A program made the translations under genes and the position numbers. A stretch of DNA of 33,134 nucleotides, taken from contig JAFSWT010000009.1 of assembly GCA_017444395.1 (NCBI GenBank), positions 1-33,134 of the forward strand. The letters run 5' to 3'. The stretch comes from Schwartzia sp. (in: firmicutes) (GTDB taxonomy: Bacteria; Bacillota; Negativicutes; Selenomonadales; Selenomonadaceae). Of this stretch, positions 16,912 to 24,647 are shown piece after piece (position 1 is the stretch's first letter; every line of letters begins with the position of its first letter). The notes under the pieces were generated by a model, which worked only from the letters and a program-made list of their open reading frames with translations, was not told the origin of the DNA and ran no database searches.

Positions 16912-17319
16912 TCAACCCTGGGCCAGTTTCCAATGGACACGGGCATTCTGCTTCTTCCAGGTGTAGCGGCCGTGGTACTCGGGAATACCGTCGTCGTGGA
17001 GGGTGATCGTGTACTCCCGCACGTCGCCCGCGCCCACCCACAGCTCGTCCGGATAATGGCGCAGGTCGGTGCCTTCCCAGAGCCGGTTCCGGTCGCTGTC
17101 CATGATGAGCAGATCAAACTCCGTCCACTCGATATAGGCCCCCCGGTCCCCCGTGTTCTCGAAATAGCTGGTGATGGTTAAGGCCCCCGGCTCATTCAGA
17201 TATACATGAGTGAACCTATGGCGGATATGGGGTTTGGCATCCGCCATCTGCGGAAAAACCGCCGCGCAGAGTACAGCGAACGCGAAAAAAACCAGGATCC
17301 TGCGGACAAAAAACTTCAT
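16912..17319 (-). CDS. Small exported protein, unknown function
   Basis: 135 residues with a clear signal peptide, MKFFVRRILVFFAFAV then LCAAVFPQMADAKPH, with a likely cut at ADA-KP. The mature part is beta-rich (VYLNEPGALTITSYFENTGDRGAYIEWTEFDLLI ... EYTITLHDDGIPEYHGRYTWKKQN). This resembles the immunoglobulin-like or FxLYD-type domains that describe tissue-like extracytoplasmic binding modules, but no firm family match can be made. ATG 17319 follows GGGAGGG. It is first in a two-gene operon with the larger exported protein and has a near-consensus promoter. Confidence 0.75.
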   Translation of the reverse strand: MKFFVRRILVFFAFAVLCAAVFPQMADAKPHIRHRFTHVYLNEPGALTITSYFENTGDRGAYIEWTEFDLLIMDSDRNRLWEGTDLRHYPDELWVGAGDVREYTITLHDDGIPEYHGRYTWKKQNARVHWKLAQG

Positions 17320-17360
17320 GAACAACCCTCCCAATCTGTCTGAAAATTCTCTCTGTTGCT

Positions 17361-17389
17361 ATTTTACCCGCCTCCGGGGGTTTTGTCAA
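17361..17389 (-). promoter_or_regulatory. Promoter of the exported-protein operon
   Basis: On the minus strand: perfect TTGACA (17384-17389), 17-base spacer, TAAAAT (17361-17366). It is divergent from the ftsA-like gene promoter, whose -35 starts 17 bases away. Confidence 0.85.
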
Positions 17390-17405
17390 AGAGAACAGAG
17401 GGGTG

Positions 17406-17433
17406 TGGACAAAACCCGCCAATCTGATATAAT
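17406..17433 (+). promoter_or_regulatory. Promoter of the FtsA-like gene
   Basis: TGGACA (17406-17411), 16-base spacer, TATAAT (17428-17433), about 70 bases before the start codon. Confidence 0.82.
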
Positions 17434-17503
17434 GGAGGGTACTGATGGATAATCTTTCCCGCCCCGAAACGCGGGAGGGTTCACGTTCGGAGGAGAGATC
17501 TTC

Positions 17504-20299
17504 ATGACGATAGAAAAAAAGAACGTCCGCAAGACGGAAACGGAAGAACTGTTGGCGGAGGACGCGGCCCCGGAGGAGGCGAAGCCGGCGCCGAAGAAGC
17601 GCACCCGCAAGCCCCGGACGACCCGGGCTACCGCCGCCGCCGAGGTAGCGGCGGAAACCGGTGGGACGGTGACGGCGGCCCCGCCGCCGGCTATGCCGGT
17701 AGAGCCTCCGGTGGAACCGGCGCCGTCGGCAACGCCCGAACCGGCAGCGCCCGCACCTTCGGCGGCTGATGCCGCGTCGGCGGCACCGGACACACCGGCA
17801 GAGGCGGCGCCTGTGGCTGCGCCGCCCGCGGCCGCTTCCCCGGATGTTCCCGCCGAACCCGCCGCGCCGACAGCACCGGTTGCCCCGGCAGCGGCTCCAG
17901 CTGTTTCCGCAGCCAGTCCGGTCCCGGCTGCCACGGCGGCGGCGAAAGAGCGCATTTTCGCCCTCGATGTCGGCACCCGAAGCGTCATCGGCATCGTGGC
18001 TGCTGTCGAAGCAGACGGCAGCATGACCGTTCTCGACACCACCCGGCGGGAGCATAAGACGCGCGCCATGCTGGACGGGCAAATCCACGACGTGCCGCAG
18101 GTGGCCGCCGTCATCCGCGAGGTCAAGGCGGCGCTGGAAGCGTCGGCGGGCCCGCTGGACAAAGTGGCCGTCGCCGCTGCCGGCCGTGCCCTTTACACCG
18201 AGACCTGCGATGCCGAAATGGAGTTCGACTGCACCATCACCGAGGAACAGGAGCACCGGCTCGACTTCGCCGGCGTCCAGGCGGCCCAGGCGAAGCTGGC
18301 TTCCTCCACGGACATCGGCGATCCTTCCCGCTATTACTGTGTCGGCTACAGCACCATCAAATATATTCTCGACGGCAACCGCCTGAAGAGCCTCGTGGGC
18401 CAGCGCGGCCATCTGGCCCAGGCAACAGTCATCGCCACCTTCCTGCCCCGGCAGGTCATCGACTCCATGGACTCGGCGCTTCAGGCGTCGGGTTTGGCCA
18501 TGCAGGCCATCACGCTGGAGCCGATTGCCGCCATCAACGTGCTGATTCCGCCGACGATGCGTCATCTGAACCTGGTGCTCGTCGATATCGGCGCCGGCAC
18601 CTCCGACGTCGCCATCACCAAGAACGGCTCCGTCATCGCCTACGGCATGGTTCCCATGGCCGGCGACGAGATCACCGAAGCCATTTCCCAGAAATTCCTG
18701 CTGGACTTCAACGTGGCCGAGCGCATCAAGCGTGAGGCCACCGGCGGCAACAGCGTCTCCTTCGACGACATCCTCGGCACCCATTACGACATGGCCGCCG
18801 ACCAGGTCATCGAGCCCATCATGCCGAACATCGAGAAGCTGGCCGACGCCATCGCCAAGCAGATCATCGAGCTGAACGGCGAGGAGCCCCAGGCCGTGCT
18901 TTTGGTGGGCGGCGGCAGCCTCACGCCCCACCTGGCCGAAGTCGTCTCCAATATCTTGAAGCTACCGGCAGGCCGTGTAGCGGTACGCCATCCCGAAATC
19001 GTGGACGGCGTGAACGGGCTGCCCGATGTCCTGCGCCTGCCGGATGCCGTGACGCCTTTGGGCATCCTGAAAATCGCCTCGCTGAACACGCTGCACTTCC
19101 TGACCGTCTATGTCAACGATCAGGAATACCGGCTGTTCAATTTCCGCGACCTCACCATCTCCGACGCCCTGCTTTCCGCCGGCATCCATCTCAAGAAATT
19201 CAACGGCAAGCCGGGCCTCGGCACCTCCGTCACCATTGACGGCCAGACGCGCTTCTTCCCCGGCACTATGGGAACGCTGGCGAAGCTGACCCTCGAGGGG
19301 GAAAGCGCCACCATCGACATGCCCATCCACGACGGCAGCCATATCGAAATCGAGCCGGGTGAAAGCGGCGCCAATCCCGATATCCGCATCTCGGACCTGG
19401 TGGAGGACCCGCCGGAAACGACGATTTTCGTCAACGGCTTTGAAAAGAAGATCCCGGCCCAATTCCTTGTCAACGACAAGCCCGCCGAGCCGGACCAGCT
19501 CCTGCAGGACGGCGACACCGTCACCTCCCGGGACACCCGCTCCGTAGGTGAGGCCCTGGCCGCGGCCGGCTACCCCCCCACCGGCCGCAAGATCAAGTAT
19601 TATCTCAACGGCTCCGAGTCCCAATACGCCGCCAAACCCGACATCCTTCTGAACGATTCGCCCAGCACCCTGTCGGCGGATGTCCAGGAGGGCGACCGCA
19701 TCGAATACCAGCTCAACGAGGAACCGAAACTGGCGCAGGTGCTGGGCATCGAGGACCGGGACACCAGCATCACCATTCTCTACAACGGCGTAGAGGAGAA
19801 AATCCCCTCCGCCGTCGTCAGCATCGAGATGAACGGCCGCCCGGCCACCGCCAACACCCTGTTGGCCGAGGGAGCGAAGATTCACTTCGACCGCTCCGAA
19901 CGTCGCACCACCATCGTCTCCACCGCGCTGGCCGCTGTGGGCTTCGAGCCGCCGCCGGCTGCCAGCCGAGTTTCCTTCGACATCCTGCTCAACGGGAGTT
20001 CGGCGAAATTCACCGACCCCATCAAGAACGGCGACAGCCTCGAAGTCAAGATCACGCCTATCGAGACGCCGCCCGCTCCAACGACCAGCGAAGCACCGCC
20101 GCCGCTGAAGGAAGGTCTTCTGGGCGATTACCTGGCAAAGCTCCAGCAAGAGAAAGAGCCCACCCCCGCCCCGGAGCCCGAGACACCGGCCGCCCCGGAA
20201 CCCGCCGCCACGACGCCGCCCGCTTCCTCCGATACGCCGTTCATCGCCACACCGGCGAAGCCGCGCACGCGGTTCGGCTGGGATCGTTTTCGCTCCTGA
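17504..20299 (+). CDS. FtsA/PilM-type actin-fold ATPase with repeated beta-grasp-like C-terminus
   Basis: 931 residues, over twice normal FtsA length. Residues 1-147 are a charged start then a long Ala/Pro-rich, probably disordered stretch. Residues 149-525 form an actin-fold ATPase: phosphate-1 loop ALDVGTRSVIGIVA, an inserted FtsA-like subdomain, phosphate-2 LVDIGAGTSDVAI (near 362) and adenosine motif VLLVGGGSLTPHLAE (near 466). From 531 to 850 come at least four similar segments of the pattern hydrophobic-strand, NG, ..., L-x-NG/ND, ..., GD: FVNGFEKKIP..LLQDGDTV, YLNGSESQY..VQEGDRIEY, LYNGVEEKIP..LLAEGAKIHF and LLNGSSAKF..IKNGDSLEV. These resemble beta-grasp (ubiquitin-like) folds. A second Pro-rich tail (855-931) ends the protein. 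Its role could be in cell division, shape or envelope assembly. ATG 17504 follows GGAGGAGAG. Confidence 0.9.
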   Translation: MTIEKKNVRKTETEELLAEDAAPEEAKPAPKKRTRKPRTTRATAAAEVAAETGGTVTAAPPPAMPVEPPVEPAPSATPEPAAPAPSAADAASAAPDTPAEAAPVAAPPAAASPDVPAEPAAPTAPVAPAAAPAVSAASPVPAATAAAKERIFALDVGTRSVIGIVAAVEADGSMTVLDTTRREHKTRAMLDGQIHDVPQVAAVIREVKAALEASAGPLDKVAVAAAGRALYTETCDAEMEFDCTITEEQEHRLDFAGVQAAQAKLASSTDIGDPSRYYCVGYSTIKYILDGNRLKSLVGQRGHLAQATVIATFLPRQVIDSMDSALQASGLAMQAITLEPIAAINVLIPPTMRHLNLVLVDIGAGTSDVAITKNGSVIAYGMVPMAGDEITEAISQKFLLDFNVAERIKREATGGNSVSFDDILGTHYDMAADQVIEPIMPNIEKLADAIAKQIIELNGEEPQAVLLVGGGSLTPHLAEVVSNILKLPAGRVAVRHPEIVDGVNGLPDVLRLPDAVTPLGILKIASLNTLHFLTVYVNDQEYRLFNFRDLTISDALLSAGIHLKKFNGKPGLGTSVTIDGQTRFFPGTMGTLAKLTLEGESATIDMPIHDGSHIEIEPGESGANPDIRISDLVEDPPETTIFVNGFEKKIPAQFLVNDKPAEPDQLLQDGDTVTSRDTRSVGEALAAAGYPPTGRKIKYYLNGSESQYAAKPDILLNDSPSTLSADVQEGDRIEYQLNEEPKLAQVLGIEDRDTSITILYNGVEEKIPSAVVSIEMNGRPATANTLLAEGAKIHFDRSERRTTIVSTALAAVGFEPPPAASRVSFDILLNGSSAKFTDPIKNGDSLEVKITPIETPPAPTTSEAPPPLKEGLLGDYLAKLQQEKEPTPAPEPETPAAPEPAATTPPASSDTPFIATPAKPRTRFGWDRFRS

Positions 20300-20351
20300 G
20301 GGGGCTGGCATAGCGGCCGCACCGTCGTTTCGCGGCAAATCTCCCGGGCTA

Positions 20352-20380
20352 TTGAATAAATTCCCGCTATGCCCTATAAT
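20352..20380 (+). promoter_or_regulatory. Promoter of the Cse60-like gene
   Basis: TTGAAT (20352-20357), 17-base spacer, perfect TATAAT (20375-20380). Confidence 0.82.
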
Positions 20381-20465
20381 GTAGGAAAGGGTATTTCCAC
20401 CAAGGCGCACAAAGCCGATGGAATCGTCGCCGCGCCGAACTTCCGAAGCGAGGAGGAATCCTAAA

Positions 20466-20681
20466 ATGGAACAGCTCGAACCCATCGAATGCATTGACAT
20501 GGTCACCTTCGGCGACAAGCCGGACGAATTCAACCGGGCGCTGAACCGCAAGGTTCAGGCGATGCAGGAGAGTGGGCTGGACGTGGAAATCCAGTATCAG
20601 ACCGCCGGCGTTTCCCAGCCGAAGTTCATCCAGGCGGATATCATCTACTCCGCCATCCTCATCGGACGTAAGCGGAAATAA
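20466..20681 (+). CDS. Small Cse60-like protein
   Basis: 71 residues: an N-terminal strand (CIDMVTFGDKPDEF), a helix (NRALNRKVQAMQESGLDV), then strands EIQYQTAG and ADIIYSAILIGRK. This beta-alpha-beta-beta layout and the EIQYQ...YSAILIG pattern recall the small sporulation-associated Cse60 family of Firmicutes; this is a similarity from memory, not a proven match. ATG 20466 follows GAGGAGGAA, giving a much better start than the upstream in-frame ATG at 20418. It has its own promoter and is followed at once by a tRNA gene. Function unknown. Confidence 0.8.
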   Translation: MEQLEPIECIDMVTFGDKPDEFNRALNRKVQAMQESGLDVEIQYQTAGVSQPKFIQADIIYSAILIGRKRK

Positions 20682-20685
20682 CCTC

Positions 20686-20714
20686 TTGCCACCGGCTCCG
20701 ATTTATGGTAACAT
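20686..20714 (+). promoter_or_regulatory. Promoter of tRNA-Gly
   Basis: TTGCCA (20686-20691), 17-base spacer, TAACAT (20709-20714), 12 bases before the tRNA 5' end. Confidence 0.75.
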
Positions 20715-20726
20715 ATTCTTGTTATC

Positions 20727-20800
20727 GCGGGCGTAGTTCATCGGTAGAATAGCGGCTTCCCAAGCCTCAGAGAGGGGTCCGACTCCCCCCGCCCGCTCCA
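20727..20800 (+). tRNA. tRNA-Gly(CCC)
   Basis: 74 bases with encoded CCA. Acceptor stem GCGGGCG pairs with CGCCCGC, discriminator T, then CCA. D-arm GTTC/GAAT. Anticodon loop TTCCCAA gives anticodon CCC, reading the glycine codon GGG. T-loop TCCGACT. Two stem positions are mismatched: C with T at the second pair of the anticodon stem (GCGGC/GCCTC) and A with C at the outer pair of the T-stem (AGGGG/CCCCC). It has its own promoter and terminator. Confidence 0.95.
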
Positions 20801-20810
20801 TAGGAAAACC

Positions 20811-20846
20811 AAAGCCCCCGGGATATTTCTCCCGGGGGCTTTTTCT
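20811..20846. terminator. Terminator after tRNA-Gly, also serving the AAA ATPase gene
   Basis: Perfect 12-bp stem AAAGCCCCCGGG (20811-20822) with CCCGGGGGCTTT (20831-20842), then T. The A-run on the other side lets it act on the minus strand as well. Confidence 0.9.
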
Positions 20847-20882
20847 GCCGGTACAGCGGAGGCGACGGCCGCCATTATTCCC

Positions 20883-22064
20883 CTACAGCGCATCCCGCTG
20901 CAGGAACTCCCTGAGTTGATAGTGGCAGACGGTGCTGGTGGAAAAATCGACCTCATCGTTGGTGATGATGATTTTCTTTACGGAATGATCGATCCCGGCG
21001 AAGGCCGAGAATTCCCTCTCATACGCCTTATCCTCGGCGACGCTGTACGCGACCTGGACCAGATAGACCTTGCTGCCTTTCACGGCGCGAAAGTCGATTT
21101 CCCGGCCCCGGTTGTCATAGACGGAAACTTCATAGCCCCTATAGGCAAGTTCGTTCAGGACGATGTTTTCCAGGTTGTGGGTCAGGTCATAGCGCGTGCC
21201 CGATTGCCGGATGCTGTTCAGGGAAACGTCCTCATCGTATAACTTATAATAATAGTTGAGCTTCGCTTTCGCCTTGGGAGAGTAAAGAGGCACATCCCCG
21301 ACCAGATAGGCTTCCTTCAGATAGCCCAGATATTTGATGACCGTGGGGACCGACACGGAAACGCCCTGCCCTTTCATGTAGTCGGCGATGGACTTGGCGC
21401 TGAATATCCGCGCGTTGGAAATGAGCACATAGTCGGCGATGCGTTCAAATACGTCTTTCTTGCGGATGTCATACCGGACTTCTAGGTCATTGTAAATGAT
21501 GGTATCGTTGAGGTCCTCCAGGTATCGTTTCCTCGCTTCTTCCGTTGGCTGCTCCAGGGCCGCCGGGAAGCCGCCCCAAACCAGATAATCGCTGATGGCG
21601 AAAGGACGGCCCAACTGCTGGGCGTATTCCGCCGCTTCCCTGTAAACGAAGGGCCTGACCCGGAAAGAAACGTACCGTCCGGACAGTTCCCGGGTGAATT
21701 CTTTGGACAGGAGTTTGGAATTGCTGCCGGTGATGAATACGGACGCATTATATAGCCGCAGCGTCCGGCAGGCCTCATTCCAGCCTTTCACATTCTGCAC
21801 TTCATCGAGGAAAACAAAGAGCTTTTCATCGCCGAGCCGGCTGCTCACATAGGCGATGAGAGCGTCGGCATCCGGAAGCATCGCCCGGACCGGCCGCAAA
21901 TCGAAATCCAGGAACAGGCATTTCCGGCCGGCGGATTCCAGATCGTCCATAGCCTGCTTCATGATGACAGACTTCCCGCAGCGCCGGATGCCGGTGATGA
22001 CTTTGATCAGGTCGCTTTCATAGAAGGGCCGGATTTGCGACAGATAGTGTTCCCGGCGAATCAC
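20883..22064 (-). CDS. AAA-type ATPase with DUF4143 C-terminal domain
   Basis: 393 residues from GTG 22064. The N-terminal ATPase has Walker A ITGIRRCGKSVIM, Walker B LFVFLDEVQNVKGW and sensor FITGSNSKLLS, followed by the C-terminal DUF4143 region with EIDFRAVKGSKVYLVQVAYS, a nuclease-like EID..Q signature. Such ATPases are common accessory genes in anaerobes and their role is not established. The frame opens at ATG 22112, but the promoter found at 22121-22149 would start transcription almost at that ATG. GTG 22064 has GGGGGG about 6 bases upstream, so it is preferred. The gene stands alone, lower in GC upstream than its neighbours, which suggests horizontal transfer. The promoter is framed by two palindromes. 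Confidence 0.9.
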   Translation of the reverse strand: MIRREHYLSQIRPFYESDLIKVITGIRRCGKSVIMKQAMDDLESAGRKCLFLDFDLRPVRAMLPDADALIAYVSSRLGDEKLFVFLDEVQNVKGWNEACRTLRLYNASVFITGSNSKLLSKEFTRELSGRYVSFRVRPFVYREAAEYAQQLGRPFAISDYLVWGGFPAALEQPTEEARKRYLEDLNDTIIYNDLEVRYDIRKKDVFERIADYVLISNARIFSAKSIADYMKGQGVSVSVPTVIKYLGYLKEAYLVGDVPLYSPKAKAKLNYYYKLYDEDVSLNSIRQSGTRYDLTHNLENIVLNELAYRGYEVSVYDNRGREIDFRAVKGSKVYLVQVAYSVAEDKAYEREFSAFAGIDHSVKKIIITNDEVDFSTSTVCHYQLREFLQRDAL

Positions 22065-22115
22065 ACGAATCCCCCCTGGCTTTTGATCATGACTTTTTGT
22101 CTGGCAAGGCATTTT

Positions 22116-22177
22116 CTTAAAGTGTACTTTAAGATTTTTTCAAAGTCAACAAAATCTTAAAGTAGTAATTTAAGATT
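22116..22177 (-). promoter_or_regulatory. Promoter with two CTTAAA-type palindromic operators
   Basis: On the minus strand: TTGACT (22144-22149), 17-base spacer, TACACT (22121-22126). An 18-base palindrome, CTTAAAGTGTACTTTAAG (22116-22133), covers the -10. A second inverted repeat, AATCTTAAA (22153-22161) with TTTAAGATT (22169-22177), lies just upstream of the -35. Both share the word AATCTTAAA / TTTAAGATT, which looks like a repressor site present twice. Confidence 0.75.
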
Positions 22178-22204
22178 TTGCATTCGGCGATGATTTCTTA
22201 AAAT

Positions 22205-22241
22205 AAAAAGGAAGGCCTCCATCTCCGGGGCCTTCCTTTTT
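22205..22241. terminator. Terminator after the gene at 22260
   Basis: Perfect 13-bp stem AAAAAGGAAGGCC (22205-22217) with GGCCTTCCTTTTT (22229-22241). It works in both directions and ends the minus-strand gene. Confidence 0.9.
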
Positions 22242-22259
22242 CGCTTTTTGTTGACGTTG

Positions 22260-22622
22260 TCAGCCCTCTTCGGGCACCTCGAAGGGGATGCCGCCCTTCG
22301 GCAGGTCCGCCAGCGTCGGATACTTCTTCACGAACTCCACCGGCCGCGACCAGTCCACATGGACGCCGGTCTCCTCCCAGAGCTTTGTCAGCGCGATCTG
22401 GAAATGGCGCACACTGGCCAGGGGGTCGATGGTCTCCTCGGTGAAATCCAGCAGCGTCTCCCGGGGAATCCTGACCGGGCGCGGGGTATGCAGGAATTCC
22501 TCGGCCAGTTTCCGGCCGTCGTCGTCCGGCAAAAAGACGCGGGCCTCCTTCTTGTCACCGTCGTATTCGATATAGCCGAGAACGTCGTGATAATTGACCG
22601 CGACGCTGAATGTATTGGACAT
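22260..22622 (-). CDS. Conserved-looking protein of unknown function
   Basis: 120 residues, no membrane segment or signal peptide. It starts MSNTFSVAVNYHDVLGYIEYDGDKKEARVFLPDDDGRKLAEEFL and ends in a Pro/Gly/acidic tail (PKGGIPFEVPEEG). The beta-strand-like N-terminus (YHDVLGYIEYD) followed by helical segments suggests a compact cytoplasmic fold; I do not recognise the family. The ATG follows AAAGGAGAA at good spacing. Upstream on the minus strand is a perfect TATAAT near 22727-22732 with a partial -35 (GCGACA, 18 bases away), so it is probably transcribed alone. Confidence 0.8.
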   Translation of the reverse strand: MSNTFSVAVNYHDVLGYIEYDGDKKEARVFLPDDDGRKLAEEFLHTPRPVRIPRETLLDFTEETIDPLASVRHFQIALTKLWEETGVHVDWSRPVEFVKKYPTLADLPKGGIPFEVPEEG

Positions 22623-22758
22623 GAGCGATTCTCCTTTGCCGGCGGCCGCCAGTGTACGGGCACGATGATTTTTGAATTGTCATCAAGTTCGTATACAAAG
22701 GCCGCGTTTTTGCTTCTCTCTATTATACCCGATTCCGACGGTTTTGTCGCCCCCGCCG

Positions 22759-23151
22759 TCAGATGTTGAAGAAATTCATGCACTTCTTCGTCAGCTTGAA
22801 GTGGTCCTCATCCCGGTGGGTGAGCAGATAGTCCAGCGTATAGACGGCGAAGAAGGACGAGATGGGCACGAAGCGGTTGTACTTGCGGAAATTGCCCAGA
22901 ATCAGCAGCTTGTGATAAAGCTTGTCGAAATCCTCCCGCGTGGCCTGATGCTTCTCGACCACCCGCTTGAGGCGCCGGTCCTTCCGGCAGAAATCGTACA
23001 TCTCGTCGATGAGCTGCGGGTTCTCGACATCGTGCTCATAGGTGTCGATGAGTCGGCGGACGACGTTGAGCTTCGTGACCTGCCGGTATTCCTCGGCGAC
23101 AAAGAAGATGGCGACGGCCGCCAGGAACGCCAGCAACAAATAGGATACCAT
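22759..23151 (-). CDS. Small membrane-anchored protein of unknown function
   Basis: 130 residues. One N-terminal membrane span (MVSYLLLAFLAAVAIFFVAEE) anchors a charged, helix-rich cytoplasmic part (YRQVTKLNVVRRLIDTYEHDVENPQLIDEMYDFCRKDRRLKRVVE... to CMNFFNI). The absence of a signal-peptide cut site suggests a membrane anchor. I do not recognise the family. The ATG follows GAGGAGGTT and a good promoter lies 30 bases upstream. It is read separately from the gene at 22260-22622, which has its own TATAAT. Confidence 0.82.
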   Translation of the reverse strand: MVSYLLLAFLAAVAIFFVAEEYRQVTKLNVVRRLIDTYEHDVENPQLIDEMYDFCRKDRRLKRVVEKHQATREDFDKLYHKLLILGNFRKYNRFVPISSFFAVYTLDYLLTHRDEDHFKLTKKCMNFFNI

Positions 23152-23184
23152 CGGGGCAACCTCCTCGGTTCAATAACTCTGCTT

Positions 23185-23213
23185 ATTATACTAGAGGGCG
23201 TTGGAATTTACAA
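23185..23213 (-). promoter_or_regulatory. Promoter of the membrane-anchored protein gene
   Basis: On the minus strand: TTGTAA (23208-23213), 17-base spacer, TATAAT (23185-23190). Confidence 0.85.
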
Positions 23214-23283
23214 GCGAAGCGAAGAAAAACTCTTACGCGCTGCTGTGCATTTTCCCGTTTTTTCAACTCGCGGCGGGAAAGAA

Positions 23284-23315
23284 ATGGAAAACCGCCCCGC
23301 GGCGGCGGAGCGGTT
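23284..23315 (-). terminator. Terminator after aroF
   Basis: On the minus strand, AACCGC-T-CCGC pairs with GCGG-G-GCGGTT (23290-23315), followed by TTCCATTTC. The remaining stretch to the next gene holds only the promoter at 23185-23213. Confidence 0.7.
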
Positions 23316-23329
23316 CCTTCCGTTCAGGG

Positions 23330-24364
23330 TCAGGCCAGGTCGATGGAGTGGATGCCTTCGTCGTGCATGAATTTCGCCAGTTTCTTCACGTCCCGCATGA
23401 GGTCGTTGTAGTTCTCCGGCGTCAGGGACTGGGGGCCGTCGGAGAGGGCCTTGGCCGGGTTCGGGTGCATTTCCATGATGAGGCCGTCGGCGCCGGCAGC
23501 CACGGCAGCCAGGGCCATGGGCTTGACGAGACGCCATTTGCCGGTACCGTGGCTGGGATCGACGATGATGGGCAGATGGGACAGATGCTTGACGGCGGCC
23601 ACGGCGCTGAGGTCCAGGGTGTTGCGGGTGTAAGTCTCGTAGCTCCGGATGCCTCGCTCGCAGAAAATCACGTTGGGGTTGCCCTCGTTGAGGATATATT
23701 CGGCGGCGTTGAGCCATTCATCGAGGGTGGCGGCGAGGCCGCGCTTCAACAGGACGGGCTTACTGGTGCGGCCGACTTCTTTCAGCAGGCGGAAGTTCTG
23801 CATATTGCGGGCGCCGATCTGCAAGAGGTCGGCGTAGCGGGCCACGGTATCAACGGCCTCCACTTCGGTGACCTCGGTGACGATGCGCAGGCCGGTCTTT
23901 TCCTTGGCCTCGGCCAGGTATTTCAGCCCTTCTTCTTCCAGTCCCTGGAAGGAGTAGGGAGAGGTGCGGGGCTTGTAGGCGCCGCCGCGCAGGAACTGGG
24001 CCCCGCCCTTTTTGGCAATCTCAGCGGCTTCGAGAAGCTGCTCGCGGCTCTCCACAGCGCAGGGGCCGGCCATGACGACGAATTCGTCGCCGCCGATCTT
24101 CACCCCGTCCACGTCGATGATGCTGGAATGGGGATGGAACTCGCGGCTCACCAGCTTGTAGCTCTTGGAAATGGCGACGCTCTGCTCGACGCCGGGCATG
24201 GCGTCGATGGCGCAGGCGGCCAGGCGCGTCTTGTCGCCGATGACGCCGACGATGCGCTGCTGTACGCCCTCCATGACTTTGGCGGTGAGGCCGTTGCTCT
24301 CGATGACAGCGATGACGTCCTCGATGTTCTTCGTGGAGGCGTCGGGATTCATGATGATGACCAT
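23330..24364 (-). CDS. aroF: 3-deoxy-7-phosphoheptulonate (DAHP) synthase, type I-beta with N-terminal regulatory domain
   Basis: 344 residues. It joins phosphoenolpyruvate and erythrose 4-phosphate in the first step of the shikimate route to aromatic amino acids. Residues about 1-70 (MVIIMNPDASTKNIEDVIAVIE...) are the ferredoxin-like/ACT-type regulatory domain found in the Thermotoga-type enzyme. The barrel then follows with VVMAGPCAVESREQLLEAA, FLRGGAYKPRTSPYSFQG, LLQIGARNMQNFRLLKEVG, PVLLKRGL, IFCERGIRSYE, IIVDPSHGTGK and LIMEMHPNP. The metal-binding Cys, His and Glu lie in AGPC, DPSHG and MEMHP. ATG 24364 follows AAGGAGAG. It is the only shikimate gene here; its leader is about 100 bases. 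Confidence 0.97.
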   Translation of the reverse strand: MVIIMNPDASTKNIEDVIAVIESNGLTAKVMEGVQQRIVGVIGDKTRLAACAIDAMPGVEQSVAISKSYKLVSREFHPHSSIIDVDGVKIGGDEFVVMAGPCAVESREQLLEAAEIAKKGGAQFLRGGAYKPRTSPYSFQGLEEEGLKYLAEAKEKTGLRIVTEVTEVEAVDTVARYADLLQIGARNMQNFRLLKEVGRTSKPVLLKRGLAATLDEWLNAAEYILNEGNPNVIFCERGIRSYETYTRNTLDLSAVAAVKHLSHLPIIVDPSHGTGKWRLVKPMALAAVAAGADGLIMEMHPNPAKALSDGPQSLTPENYNDLMRDVKKLAKFMHDEGIHSIDLA

Positions 24365-24465
24365 AGGTTTCTCTCCTTTTCTTTGTTACCGATGTTATTC
24401 TTTCGACGCGTCAATATTGCAATAGCGCCGCGCATTTCCCTTCCTGTTTCGGAAAATACACTGCA

Positions 24466-24471
24466 ATTATA
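24466..24471 (-). promoter_or_regulatory. Possible -10 of the aroF promoter
   Basis: A perfect minus-strand TATAAT lies about 100 bases upstream of aroF. The -35 region is poor (GGATTT at 17 bases), so this is tentative. The 24480-24640 stretch shows no gene on either strand. Confidence 0.4.
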
Positions 24472-24647
24472 TTCGACATCGGCGGAAAAAATCCTTTTTG
24501 CGATTTTGTTTCTGTCCCGCGCCTGGTGTCCGTCATACCATGAACGGAGTATTTCACCCTTCGCCTCGCCGCTTCTTCCTTTCGGTCCGATTCGGGTTCC
24601 GGCCTGGTCGAAATGGCATGGGGAATGTCCTTTTTTATAATACTCTC

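Noticed and set aside
17216-18931. 571-codon minus-strand frame opposite the FtsA-like gene
   Set aside because: Low-complexity Arg/Gly-rich translation opposite the Ala/Pro-rich coding region; explained by codon bias.
20883-22177. Insertion sequence around the AAA ATPase
   Set aside because: The palindromes are beside the promoter and do not bracket the gene; no transposase motifs are present.
22388-22783. Minus-strand frame upstream of and overlapping the gene at 22260-22622
   Set aside because: Part of it (AAFVYELDD...) looks protein-like, but it lies downstream of a promoter -10 in the leader and has no start codon there; the rest is a shadow frame.
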